64,000 nt of DNA, from positions 869,011,864 to 869,075,863 of the forward strand of contig NC_056743.1 in NCBI RefSeq assembly GCF_019279795.1, in the 5' to 3' direction. The notes below the pieces were generated by a model, which was not told the origin of the DNA, did no database searches, and worked only from the letters and a program-made list of their open reading frames with translations. Made by a program: the position numbers and the translations under genes. Source of the stretch: Protopterus annectens. Taxonomy: Eukaryota; Chordata; Ceratodontiformes; Protopteridae. Below are positions 10,111 to 21,299 of the stretch, piece after piece. Every line of letters starts with the position of its first letter. Positions within the stretch are counted from its first letter, which is position 1.

Positions 10111-10899
10111 ATGTCCAATGGTCAGCTCTCAGTGTTCTCTCCTGCCTGGCTGATGAATCTGGGCATCTTGGGGCAATGTAGAAATTGCCTCATGTACACA
10201 GACAACCGTCTCCTCCTACCACCCAACACTACAACCTGTGAGAGATGCACTTATTTAGCCAAACTGGAGGTAAAGCTCTCTCCAATCAAGACTGAACTTG
10301 CCAGTCAAGAGGAGGAGGCAAACACTTGCACCACACTACACTCATCACATAGTCTCACTAAATCTACACCACCAAAATCCACACATAGTAACATAAAAAT
10401 ATTCGTGGAGGCTCTCAATAATAATCTGTCTAAGCAACAGAGACCTCCAAAGCAGAAACGCAAGCAACCTCCATCCCACAACACAACCCAAATGACAAAT
10501 AGCCCGCAGACTCAGTGTGCCACTCAACCACAGCCAATAAGGCAAAACAACGTACCCAACACACTAGTCAAAGGTGACTCTATAGTCAGGCACACTGATG
10601 TCCCACTCACCAGGCTAAACAAGGAGAATGTTACTGTCAGCTGCCTGTCGGGTGCCAGGGTCCGCCACATAACCCACGCACTCAGGTCACTCCACAACAA
10701 GTACAAATATGACTCTGTCATTGTCCATGTTGGTGTGAATGACCTGAGACGTACCTCCCTGGACTACATGAAAAGAGACATGGAAGAGCTCTCCGATCTT
10801 GTAGCCCAGGCAGGTATGACCCTAGCCCTGAGTAGCATTCTGCCATCACCCAGAATGATGCCGCACTACAAGGACAAAGTGATTGACTTCAACAATTAG
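10111..10899 (+). pseudogene. CR1 ORF1 (zinc-binding-like head plus SGNH esterase-like domain)
   Basis: ORF1 protein of the CR1 element, thought to bind element RNA and, through its esterase domain, possibly act on lipids or acetyl groups. I place the start at the ATG at 10111 (Met-Ser-Asn-Gly-Gln-Leu), because the sequence upstream looks like leader; the frame is open from 10018. An early Cys-x2-Cys...Cys-x2-Cys cluster (residues about 17-45) is followed by a basic Lys/Pro/Gln-rich linker. Next comes an SGNH-like domain with Gly-Asp-Ser (residues about 151-153) and Gly-Val-Asn-Asp (block III). After the stop at 10897 the same frame continues with Asp-Gly-Leu-His-Leu-Ser-Pro-Leu-Gly, the usual Asp/His pair. 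The intact protein would therefore end near 11058, and the stop removes the catalytic Asp/His. Confidence 0.75.
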
Positions 10900-11116
10900 C
10901 TAAGCTTTTGGTGCCATTCTAAAGGGATCCAGTATCTGTCTGCCTGAGATGACGTGGTCTACAGACCACAATGCTTTGCCAGAGATGGCCTGCACCTGTC
11001 ACCCCTGGGATTCCGGATACTGGCTAAGGTTCTTGCCACCCCTATAGTGCCTTTTTAGGCAAGGTTCAAATGACAAATTCACCACCATAACAGGAACAGG
11101 CAAGCAAAAACTGAGG

Positions 11117-13690
11117 ATGATGCTACTCAATGCTAGAAGTCTAAATCTCAAAGTGCACTCACTCAAGGCACTCCTTAAAATGGAGAACATCGATATCTGT
11201 GCAGTGGCTGAGACCTGGTTCAAGGCTCCAGAGAGCACCCCTGCACTACCAGGCTATAACTCATACCACACGTTTCTGGCCATGTAACCTGGACCGGAAC
11301 ACCAAAGGCAGAGGTATGTCCATATTCATTAAGGATATCCACACCTCCAGGCTAGTTGCTCAGCATTATGCAGCCGAGGTTATCCAAGTGCAACTAACTC
11401 TGGGCAAAACTGCAATCCAAATTGTAGCTTGCTACAGATCACCCACCATGCCCCAGGATTCCCACTCCTCTTTTTTTGATGTATTGGAAAATATTAGGGT
11501 TCAACCAAACACCCTAATAATGGGCGATTTCAACTATCCCACCATTAACTGGGAAAACTACTCATGTACCAACTCCTTCGCTCAACGCTTTCTGGAATTC
11601 ATAAACTCCAATGCCCCGGATCAACTTATCCACACCCCCACCAGGGGCAACAATATCCTAGATCTAGACATTACCAACATGAGTGACCGGTGTTCCACAC
11701 CTAAAGTCAACGCCTCATTGGTCCGATCCGACCATAAGCTAATTACCCTAGATATCCACATCCTGCCCCCAGCCCCCATTAAGGAAACCATGGTAAAAAA
11801 TGTCTCCAAAGCCAACTTCATGCTTCTTAAGACAGAAATGGTGAACTTCATGACACCCATGCAGATGGACAATACAGTTACAACTACCGAGTCCTACACA
11901 ATTGCACTTTATATGCACTTACAAATGTGCATGGATCGTGTTATCCCAAACAGAACCAAGATGCTATCCTCCAAAAAAAAAGGAAGCCAATCTGGTGGTC
12001 CCCTGCCATAAACAAACTGTACAACAGAAGGAAGAAACTGTTGCAAAAGAGAGTAAAATCCCATGAGTGGAGGAGCTCCCTGGTCAGCCTCAGTAAGAAG
12101 CTGCGATCCCTGATGAAATCCTCCAAAGTTAGTTACGAAAACAAAATCGCCACTGATTCTAAAGACAACAACAAAGCATTCTATAGCTATGTCAAGAATC
12201 TCAATGGCAACACTCAGATCTGCTCTGCGTTACAGCACAATGGCACTAAATGTACAGACCCAACTGATATTGCCAACATCCTGGCAGATAAGTTCACTGC
12301 TAACTTTACCCCCTCTCACCCCCTAAAGAGCCCATCTCTGTACCGGAAGAATGCAAAATTCCTGTAATCACGGCTACACAGGTAAAAACCACACTCTCCA
12401 AAGCCAAGAACACAGCATCCATGGGACCAGACAACATCCTAGGCTGCGTTCTACACGAACTACAGAACGAACTCGCACCCCACCTAAGTACCATGTTCAA
12501 TCATAGCCTCACCTCAGGCTTTGTGCCTGCTGAATGGCGCACAGCAACGGTTATCCCACACCACAAAGGGGGAGCCACCACGGACCCTGGGAACTACTGC
12601 CCCATTAGCCTGACGAGCCTGGTCTGCAAGGCCATGGAATGTATCATCATGGAACTTATAAACAAACACATTGGTAATCTCCAAACTCTGGACCCCACCC
12701 AGTTCGGGTTTGTAAAAGGCAGATCATGTCTCCTAAACCTGATAGACGTCTTTGAAGCAGTCACCAAAGCCGTAGACAAGGGTAAGGTGGTTCACACAGC
12801 CTATCTAGATCTTGCCAAGGCTTTCAACACCATCCCCCACTCTGGAATTATAGATAAACTCACTAAACTAGGTATAAATCCCTATGTCACAAAATGGGTT
12901 GCCAACTGGCTCACTGACAGAACCCACACTGTGAAAGCAGCAGACTCAAAATCCGACTTCAGACCAGTGACAATTGAAGTACCACAGGGTTCAGTCCTGG
13001 GTCTTCTCCTGTCTGTTATCTACTTCTCTGAAGTACAGGCTAACACAGAAAGTCTTTGGCTAATGAAGTTCGGAGATGACTGCAAACTAGGAGCCATAAT
13101 CGATACTCCTAACGATGTGGACATCTTACAAAAGGGCCTCATTGAGACAGATGTCTGGTGTCAAAGCCATGGCCTCAAGCTCGGTGCCAAAAAGTGCATT
13201 GCCATCCCCTTTGGTAAAAACTCTGTACCCATGAACTACAACATAGGCGGTAGTATACTTAACACCGAAAGTGTGATAAGAGACCTTAGGACACAGGTGG
13301 ACAGTAGTCTCTCCTTTGATAATCACATCGCCACAGTAGTCAGGAAATCCTTCTACGTGGCACACCTCATCACAAAAGGTTTCTCATCCAGAAAAAAAGA
13401 GGTCATTGTTCCCCTCTACCCATCACTCATTAGACCCATTATAGAGTACTATGCCCCTTTTGGTATGTACCTCACAATATATCTACAACAACTGGAAAGG
13501 CCCCAGAAATACCTCACAAAGAGGATTACCGGCCTCAAACAGATGCCTTACACAGACCGTCACAAAAAACTCCAGCTTTACTCCATCGCATATTGCCTAC
13601 TCAGAGGTGATCTCTGCCTAAAATACAAAGCTATGTCAAACCCAGAGCTGTTGGACATGCTCCACTTAAAGAAATCCCAATCCCTCTGAG
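11117..13690 (+). pseudogene. CR1 ORF2 (endonuclease and reverse transcriptase), frameshifted
   Basis: ORF2 polyprotein that nicks the target and copies element RNA in the nucleus. Its start, Met-Met-Leu-Leu-Asn-Ala-Arg-Ser-Leu, is the usual first block of an AP-type endonuclease. Ala-Glu-Thr-Trp-Phe, Met-Gly-Asp-Phe-Asn-Tyr-Pro and Arg-Ser-Asp-His-Lys follow in order to about 11750. A linker covers 11927-12367, then reverse transcriptase blocks run from 12421: Tyr-Leu-Asp-Leu-Ala-Lys-Ala-Phe, Val-Pro-Gln-Gly-Ser-Val-Leu-Gly, and a catalytic box read as Phe-Gly-Asp-Asp (13072-13083; Phe-Ala-Asp-Asp in the sister copy at 5866). The frame changes at least three times (near 11210, 11990 and 12360). 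The C-terminus ends at 13689 with a premature stop relative to the sister copy. Confidence 0.82.
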
Positions 13691-13991
13691 CTACATGCTC
13701 TAGGGACCTAAACCTTGTCACCACAATAAACAGAACATGCCAGAGGGATAGATTCCCATACTCTGAAATAAACTACCTATCTGTATCAAACAAAGCTCCT
13801 CATTAGCACTCTTCAAGAAAAATCTTGATGATTGGATGGGAAATAGGAAATTCAGCCCAGGGATCACCTCTGTGGCTCTGCTCGACAGTGGCACAGGAAA
13901 ATAATTTTCTTGGGTGGCAAAAGCCAGGGTACCTTTTTGGCTGGGCTTGTATAGGCCCCAGGGCCGATAGCCTAGTACCTACCTATGAACC

Positions 13992-15810
13992 TGTTGGATG
14001 CTTTCCCTGATAATAAAAATCTCTTTTTGGTTCTGCAGCTCCTGTGCTTTTTAAAATCCCTGCACGACAAGGACAAGGCCTTGCAGGCGTTGACGCATAC
14101 TTTAGATTCTTCTTTTTCTGAATTTCAGAGAAATTATCCCTGTAAGCCTGCTTTTGTTTATAAGCAGTCTCACCCTTCTCCCAAAGGTAAGAAGGATTCT
14201 AGAAGGGCTCCTAGTGCTAAGTCTACTCAGACTCCTACTCCTCAGGAACCTCCTTTTCTAGACAAGCTAGGTTCTGTCTATTTGCTTCCCTCCATCCTGA
14301 GTCAGGGACCTTTATCTCTTCATCTTTCCCTATCTCTTCCCAATTGGTTAATGGTTACTCAGGATTCTTGGGCTCTGTCCATCCTCCTTTTCTGGGCATT
14401 CCCCAACCTCCACAGGAACATCTGTCTTTCATTCAGGATGTACTTCAGGGCTTTTGTCTAAGGCACCATCCAAGCAGTTTCCTCACCCCAGGAGGAGAGC
14501 AAGTTTTATTCCAGAATATTTTTGGTTCCCAGGAAAGAAGGCACCTGGAGGCCCCTTTTCAACCTTTCTCAGCTCAACACCTTTCTGAAAATCCTTTACT
14601 TCCGGATGCTGTTTCTTCAGTCTCTTGTTTCCTGTACTTGTTTAGGCTTTCCCAATCTCTCTGGATTTTAAGGATGCTTATCTTCACATCCCTGTTCATC
14701 CCCATTTCAGGAAATATTTGCATTTCTGTTTCTTAGTTGCATTTTCAACTCTGCTTCGCCCTTTGGCCCTTCTACTGCCCAAAGGATTTTCACCAAATGT
14801 CTCACTCTTGTGATTGCCTTTTGCAGGATGAGGGGATACAAATCTTTCCTTATGTAGATGACCTACTCATTCAGGATTCCTCCTCATGGACATAGCTTCA
14901 GCACCTTTACTATGTTTACTTTTTGCAGAGCCTAGGGTTTACAATAAAATTACCGACATCTGTCCTTACTCCTTCTCATGATTGTGTTTTTTTCTTAATT
15001 GCAGGCTCCAGACCATGCCTATGCTGGCTTCACTGCTACTGCCCAAGACTCTTAGCTCTAATTGCCTTTTTTTCAGTCCCTTCTTCCTCGAGTCTCAATT
15101 ACGGCCAGGGAATTTCTGAGGGCTCTGGGATTCATGGCTTCCACCATTGCTGTGTTACCTCTAGCCAGATTCCATATGAGAAAGTTACACTGGTTCCTAA
15201 ATTCTGTCTGACTCCGACACTGACATCCCCTAAACTTTCTAGCTCTTCTTCTTCCTTACCTCCAGCTACAGCTTCGGTGGTGGATTCATCAGCTGTATCT
15301 CAACCCGGGCGTCCTTTCCAGCCCCCAGTCCCCTCTCAGGAACTCTTTTTTTTTTTATGCCTTAGACATGGGGCGGGTGCTTTTTTCAGCCCTCTCAAGG
15401 TGCAGAGCCTCTGGCCCATTCATCAGAGGTCATACCATATCAGCATCAAGGAGATGAGACCTCTTTTTCTGGTCCTTCAAGCCTTTCATCCCCTTTTTTC
15501 TTCCAGGGACTCTGAAAACCTTCATAGACAATACCACAGTAATGTGGTACATCAGCACCAAGGGGGGACATGGTCCTACATTCTGTGCAGACTAGCTCTT
15601 AAAGTTTGGGATCTAGCTGCTTAATATCAGGTGACTCTTTAGGCTGTTTTTATTCCTTCAGAGCAAAACATTGTGGCAGACTGTCTGAGCAGGTCCATAA
15701 CACAGGCTCACGAATGGACGCTTCACAGTGAATTGTTTTTGGACATCAGTGGGGTACTCCTCATGTAGACCTTTTTGCCTCCCCTCTGACCAGTTAAATT
15801 CCTCTTTTTT
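13992..15810 (+). mobile_element. DIRS A, gag end, reverse transcriptase and RNase H
   Basis: This continues the DIRS A frame after the nested CR1. It holds the gag C-terminus (13992-14250), then a Lys/Ser/Pro-rich tail. A decayed reverse transcriptase at 14340-14900 has a Ser-Leu-Asp-Leu-Lys-Asp-Ala-Tyr-like block spread over two frames, a Phe-Ala-Pro-Phe-Gly block, and the catalytic Tyr-Val-Asp-Asp at about 14850-14861. The RNase H and post-RNase H region at 15420-15800 has the Val-Ala-Asp-Cys-Leu-Ser-Arg-Ser and Pro-His-Val-Asp-Leu-Phe-Ala blocks. There are many stops. The right edge at 15810 is set by the 15-bp duplication of the PLE insertion. Confidence 0.7.
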
Positions 15811-16703
15811 ACATCTTATGGAGGAAGGCATGCCCAGGAAATAATGAGTAGAACGGAAAAAGATGGAACCATCTATTATGGTACAACATACAGTTGCTTC
15901 AGTTCCAAAGTTGTAAACCAGGTAAAACATTTTTGGACATTATTTAATTTCCTCAAAATATGTTTCAAAATGGTTAGATGAGAAGCTGGTTGTTTCTTAT
16001 AGAAAAGGAAAAAATATACACAATTTTTTAGTAAGGGGTAGATTTATCATCCCCCCTATAAATATACTGTATACTCCCATCTCATGGAACATTTATTTGT
16101 GGTAGGTGCAAAGCTTATAAACGTGGTTAAAGAGTTTTCGAAAATGAATAATATATTTTTTAAAGTGTGTGACCATTTTAACTGCAACACAGAGGGTGTT
16201 GTATATGCCCTGAGATGCCTCTGTGATAAAGTTTATATTGGGGAGGTCAAGAGACATTTTAAAATCAGGTTGTTGGAACATGTAAGAGATATTTCAAACA
16301 AAAAAGCAGAAACTTCAATAGCTACACATTTTAATATGGTCCATCAGGAGAATAGTAAGGGGCTACAGGACACTATATTAGAGAAAGTAAAGGTTTCCCA
16401 ATTTGATTTAACTGTAGTAAAAAAACAGCTGTTATTGAAAGAATCCATTTACATTTTAAAATTCGATACTTTATCCCCTAGAGGGTTAAATGAAGAATGC
16501 AATTGGATGTTGCTTATTTAATTGTGTAATTAAGTGTTAATTGTTTTATGTATTTAAGGCAAGTGTTTTGTAACGTGCTTTACTCCTTGAAGGTTTTTTT
16601 GCTGAGACATCAGAGTTTTATTAAATTTGTTTGGTATACTGGCTGGTCGTTTCTTTTGTTTCACAGTTTTTACAGTTGTTGCAGTTGGAAATTCCTCTTT
16701 TTT
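15796..16703 (+). mobile_element. Penelope-like element, 5'-truncated, with GIY-YIG domain and 15-bp target duplication
   Basis: A Penelope-like retroelement inserted into DIRS A. The 15-bp repeat AAATTCCTCTTTTTT is found at 15796-15810 and 16689-16703, and the insertion is 15811-16688. The coding part starts with the region after the reverse transcriptase (Val-Val-Ser-Tyr-Arg-Lys-Gly near 15990). It continues in a GIY-YIG-type endonuclease at 16084-16521: Val-Val-Tyr-Ala-Leu-Arg-Cys, then Lys-Val-Tyr-Ile-Gly-Glu, the Arg-Leu-Leu-Glu-His helix, and a C-terminal Ser-Pro-Arg-Gly-Leu-Asn-Glu-Glu. The GIY-YIG domain of PLEs cuts DNA for insertion. The reverse transcriptase itself is absent. The domain is open over 145 codons and may be the least decayed module in this stretch. 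Confidence 0.85.
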
Positions 16704-17891
16704 GCACCAGAGTCCCAATTCCTGTGACCTGGAAGGTGGATGTCCCCTCTTTTCCTTGGAAGGGGATGTCTCTCTGTGCATTCCCTTCCCTTACTCTCAT
16801 ACCAAGGGTCCTGCTCAAGACAGAGCCAGACTCCCCAAAGGTTATCTCCTCTTTTGCACCTAGTCAAAAGCAATCACCACAAGTTACCTCACAGGGTGGA
16901 CCTACTCACACAAGACAAGGGGGTCTCTCATCAATCCTTATTTGTTGACACTTCATCTGACAATGTGGGTGATAGGGTTCTGATTACTTTTAGGCATCTT
17001 TTTTGTGAGGATGTGCTTCAGGTTCTGCAGGAGACCAGGAAGCCCACTACTAGGAAATCCTGTATGTTCAAATGGAAGAGATTTTCTGTCTGGTGCCTTG
17101 CTCATCACCTGGATCCACTTTCTGTGGAGATTCCTCTGATTCTCTGTTATTTGTGTAAATTGCTGCATGCTGGGTTGGTGTATTCTTCAGTTAAAGCTCA
17201 CGTTTCAGCTATTTCTGCTTGTCTGCCTTTGACTCCCTCTTTGGCCTCTAGGTTTAAGGCCAAACAATTTCTTAAGGGTGTCCTTCATATTAGACCTCCC
17301 AAGAAACCTATTCCTCCTTCCTGGGACCTTAAATTTATTCTTGAAAAATTGACTCAGTCTTCTTTTGAGACTGCAGCTTCAGCTTCATTGCAGCATTGTA
17401 CATTGAAGGCTGTTCTTCTTTTGGCCCCTACTTCAGCTAAGAGGGTGTCTGAGCTTCAGGCCCTTAGAGCTTTTCCTCCTGCTTTAGTTTTTCATAGGGA
17501 CAGCGTGTCTGCTCATACTAATCCTTCTTTTATACCCAAGGTGGTTAGTGAATTGTCTGTTAATCAGTCTATTAATTTGCCCACATTTTTTCCTTTTCCA
17601 TAGTCTGGTAGTGAGAAGGTTCTTTATATGTTGAATTTGCATAGACAGCTCGATTATTATTTGGATAAGACTAAGGCCATTCACAAGTCTGAGCAACTTT
17701 TTATTTCTTTTCATTCTAAATCTCTAGGCTTGGCTGTTTTTAAGCAGACCCATTTCTTCATGGGTTTCTAAGGCTATTTCTTTTTGTTACCCCTTTCATG
17801 AGAAAAACCTTTTTGCTTCTGTAAAGGCTCATTTTCCCAGGGCTGTGTTGTGGCTTCCTCTGGTACTTTTTCCAAAGGCTTGGATACCAAT

Positions 17892-17893
<2 letters not shown>
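16689..17893 (+). mobile_element. DIRS A, tyrosine recombinase
   Basis: The C-terminal gene of DIRS A, a tyrosine recombinase that would insert the circular DNA copy. The frame at 16740-17603 is open for 287 codons. It contains an N-terminal SAM-like region (Thr-Arg-Lys-Ser-Cys-Met-Phe-Lys-Trp-Lys-Arg-Phe, about 17050) and the first catalytic Arg in Ser-Ala-Lys-Arg-Val-Ser-Glu-Leu (about 17437-17460). After a stop at 17601 the frame continues with His-Arg-Gln-Leu-Asp-Tyr-Tyr-Leu. A His-Phe-Pro-Arg block near 17830 is the likely His-x-x-Arg motif. The nucleophilic Tyr region is replaced by the GT microsatellite, so the 3' end of the element is lost. Confidence 0.75.

Positions 17894-17959
<66 letters not shown>
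17894..17959. repeat. (GT)n microsatellite
   Basis: About 33 GT units at the junction between DIRS A and DIRS B. Long frames of Val-Cys or His-Thr repeats here are translation artefacts. Confidence 0.98.
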
Positions 17960-17960
<1 letters not shown>

Positions 17961-17974
17961 TGGATGGGGGGGGG

Positions 17975-20900
17975 GGGATTTTGAGTGTTACTGTGGACAA
18001 GAGATTTTAAAAAATGCATCTCCTGTGGACAACATAAACTGCCCTTACAGGATGCACATATCAAATGTGCTTATTACCTTGGTCTGGTGCATTTAGTCTC
18101 TGGTTGTTCTATCTGTGAGAGGTTTGGATCTCAATTTATTAAGGAACGCAAGGCTAAGTTCATCCCTAAGGGGCTTTTGCCATCCACCTCTTATACTTCT
18201 GCTTCTAAAGGTTCTTTCCTGGATCCCAAGACCGGGCCTGAGAAGCCTCAGCCACGAGAAGACAGGCACTCCAATAGATCTTCCTTGGCTTCCATCTCAA
18301 TGATGGCTCTATTGGGTTCCCTGGATCTGAAGGTCTCTTGTCTTTTCGCTTCCCCAGGTACTTTGGCATCGGCTGTGATATCTCGAAGCCAATCTCTTTC
18401 GTTGCTGAAAGCTTCTCAGAAAAGTTCTCTGGCTCCGAGCATGCATAGTCCTTTTCTGGTAAAAGAGGCACTTTCAGGCATGGTAGTGTCCCCCTTTTCT
18501 CCTTGTACTCCTTCTCCTTGCTTGCCAGAGTCCTCCCCATCTCCAGTTTCTCTGGCTGAGATCTGACATGTGGAGTCCTCTTTGTGCAGACCCTCAAAGC
18601 TGTCCTTGGTAGTCCTGTCTGTCTGGTCATCAAGGTTGGTGAGCAGTTGATGCACCCCTTTTTTGCAGGCACTGATGCAGTTAGCCCGCATCCCATTGGG
18701 TCCAACACAGACTCCGGGACCATCACTCCATCATTCAAATTTCCTTTCTCTTTCTCTTTGGAACCAAGGTCTATGAAGACAGTTGAATTTCCATCCTGTG
18801 AATCGGATCTGGCAGCCTGACAGTTTTAGGCTCCATCCTGCTCCTTGGTAGCATCAACCCTAACTTGTTCAGGGCTGTTGGCACCTTGGAGCCATGGCAT
18901 AGAAGCTGGAGTTTCTGGGTTGGGGGTTAATGGTTCCTGCATTGGTACTGTCTCTTCCTCTCAGAGATTTGGCCTTAGCTAAGTGCCGATCTCAGTGTTG
19001 GGCCTGGAAATGGGTGTGGGATTGTCCTTGGTACCCTCAATTCTGGGGCCCTCTGTGTTTGATGTTGTGGAGAGAATCTTCTCAATTAGAGAGAAGGGGC
19101 CTGGTGTCTCCAGCCAACACACCCTCCCATTCTCCATCTATTCCACTGACCAGTCATCAGGCTGCTCCCGGACAGCCTGTGTCAACTAACCTCCAGGATG
19201 CCCCATTGGGGTTTACTCCAATCTTTTCCCTCTTTTTCAGCTTTGTTGGAGCCAGAGATTTTGGGGAAAAGAAAGTGCAAGAGGATGCACTTGGATTCTA
19301 TGGTCTCTCATTCAGGATACTGACCTTGAGGAAGGAGAGGGTTCCTGTAAGTTCCTATGTGATGATCCCTCTCGGTGATTTATTGGAGCTGCTTCGCCAA
19401 TGTTAGGGTTGGACCAACAACGCCATCTCTCTAGAGGAGTCAGTTTTTCTGGAGGCTTTTAGCATAGGCCCATCCACGCCTTGGGTAGTTCTCCCATGCC
19501 CACAGATTTGGTGTCCCAGAGGGAATGGAATGGAAGGAGCCCGACACAGTAGAACCAATCTCTCTTAAAACAGACAAAGTTCTTGCTCCTCTCTAAATAC
19601 AGGCCTCATTGGAGCAAGAGTCCAGCTGTCAATGCCATTGTGGTGGTGGCAGCCAACAAGAAGGAGATTTCTGAAGAGAGTTCCTTAATTCACCCCCTGA
19701 ATAGGGAGTCTCTGGTGCTGAATCAATTAGGGAAGCGAGCCTATGCCTCATCCACCTTTACTTTGAGGGCACTTAATTACGTATCACACTCGACAAGGCT
19801 TCAATGTGATGTTGTCCTAGAAGTGTCAAACACCCTCATGACACAGCAGTCTCTTGACACCCAGAAGAAGCTAGAGACTCTTTCATCCACCTTGACTTCC
19901 ATCACCAACATTTCTGTGAAATTAATTTAGAATGTGGCTTATGGAGTGTCCAGAGCGGCAGGCTCCGGAATTTCATTGAGGGGTCATGCCTGGATGTGGG
20001 TGCGCAACTTTGCAGGCTGCTTCAAAGCATCCTTCATCAATGCCCCTTTTGATGGGTTCTCTTTGTTTGGACCCAAAGTTAAGAATGCATTGACAAGGAA
20101 TGAACAAGATGAGAATACACTATCTGCCATCTGCATTCTCTTTTTCATCCCCACCCCCCCAGCGATCCTTCTCTAGGAATCAGAAAAGGATTAAGTGTCT
20201 CTTCTTAATGACATTGCAGTTCTCTTTCTAGGATGCTGCTCTGGAAGGTTCTTCCTGAGGTCAGGGGATGGGTCATAATGGTCACCGCCCTAGGGGCAGA
20301 GGAGATACACAGAGTCAGTGCTTCAGTGGAGCTTTTTCTGGCAGGCTTTTTCAGCAATCCACGGGAGGCAGTCTGGTTCATCTAGCTTTCCACCCCAAAG
20401 CTTGGGAGGCCATCACCTTAGATGCATGAGTGTTGAGAGTCATATTTGGAGGTTATGCTATCCCCTTTATAGAATTTCCAAAAGGTCTCCCAAAACAAGT
20501 TCTAGATGTTCCACCCCATCATTGATGCTTCTTAGTGGCAGAGTTCCAAAAGCTTCTCGTAAATCGAGTCATCCAAGAGGTCTTAGCAGACCAGATAGGA
20601 TCCGGGGTCTAGTCAAGATTCTTTTTATTAACATTGGACATGAGCAATGTGAGACAGTTTGTCAAAAAGACCAAGTTCTGGATGGTCATGGTGCAGTCCA
20701 TATTGCTTCTTCTGAGGAAGGATGATTTCATGTGCTGGACAGACCTCAAGGATGCCTAAAGTTGCATAAAGATCGGTGTTCTTAGAGGTTCCTTAGCTTC
20801 CGTCTGGGAAACAAACACTGTCAGTTCAGGACCCTACCATTTGATCACACCACAGACCCTCAGGTGTTTACCAAGTACATGGGAATGGTCACGGCCTGGC

Positions 20901-21000
20901 TCTGGCTGCAGGGATTTCAGGTCTTCCCTTACTTGGATGATTAGCTCCATGTAACACCAACAAAGGCATCGTTGATCTCATGCAGGAACTCCTTGCTGCA
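17975..21000 (+). mobile_element. DIRS B, gag and partial reverse transcriptase
   Basis: A DIRS-type element beginning within gag. At 18005-18130 a Cys/His cluster (Cys-Ile-Ser-Cys-Gly-Gln...His...Cys...Tyr-Tyr-Leu-Gly...His...Cys-Ser-Ile-Cys) matches the gag heads at 30640-30760 and 63180-63290. A Ser/Pro-rich spacer follows to about 19240, with a Lys-Arg-Lys-Cys block. The gag core is at 19583-20130, with Leu-Gly-Lys-Arg-Ala-Tyr-Ala-Ser-Ser and Arg-Gly-His-Ala-Trp-Met blocks that align to DIRS C. Partial reverse transcriptase is at 20440-20950, where the catalytic box reads Tyr-Leu-Asp-Asp followed at once by a stop. It is truncated by the SINE/PLE pair that follows. Multiple stops and shifts. 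Confidence 0.72.
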
Positions 21001-21010
21001 CCTGCATACT

Positions 21011-21265
21011 GGACGACTCAGTGGTGCAGCAGTAGTGTTGTCGCCTCACAGCAAAAGGTTCTCTTGTTCGATTCTCAGCTGGGGTGCCTTCTGTGCATTG
21101 TCTGCATGTCCTCTTTGCATTTGTGTGAGTTTCCTTCGAGTGTTGCTGTTTCCTCCCATGTGACAAAGACATGTATCTGGAGTATTTCCCCCTGGGTCTC
21201 CGCTGAAAATTGTCTCATTCCAAGTCGGACTTTCCTGGTAAACAAATGTTAAATAAATAAATGCA
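21011..21265 (+). mobile_element. tRNA-headed SINE with L2-type 3' tail (V-SINE-like)
   Basis: A SINE with a tRNA-like head (B-box-like GTTCGATTCTC at about 21066-21076), a middle reading GCATGTCCTCTTTGCATTTG...CAAAGACATGTA, and a tail reading CGCTGAAAAT...AGTCGGACT...GTAAACAAATGTTAAATAAATAAA. The middle resembles the conserved central segment of vertebrate V-SINEs. The tail matches the 3' end of the minus-strand L2-type LINE at 38806-41850. It inserts at the 3' break of DIRS B. The head is shared with the other SINE family in the window, but the body differs. No clear target duplication. Confidence 0.8.
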
Positions 21266-21299
21266 TGGACAAGTTTTTGCCTATTCTACTGCATGGCTA

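Larger units (their letters stand above)
8745..13991 (+). mobile_element. Nearly full-length CR1-type LINE nested in DIRS A
   Basis: A 5.2-kb CR1-group LINE with 5' UTR (8745 to about 10110, with a tandem repeat and a TA microsatellite), ORF1 with an esterase-like domain (10111-10899, running on past a stop), ORF2 with endonuclease and reverse transcriptase (11117-13690), and a 3' end with the GGGTGGCAAAAGCC block and a short ACCTAT repeat tail (to 13991). Both edges are defined by the host DIRS A gag frame, which is open on either side. The target sequence near the edges shares only CTATTG / CTGTTG, so any target duplication is at most about 6 bp. ORF1 and ORF2 carry stops and about three frameshifts, so it is not competent as read here. 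Confidence 0.88.

Noticed and set aside
17758..18096. Long frames made of His-Thr or Val-Cys repeats
   Set aside because: They are translations of the GT microsatellite at 17894-17959. The same applies at 38473-38748 and 45433-45809.
21013..21265. CRISPR-like or phage features anywhere in the window
   Set aside because: The repeats present are SINEs, microsatellites and transposon ends, and the sequence is plainly vertebrate, so bacterial systems are not expected or seen.
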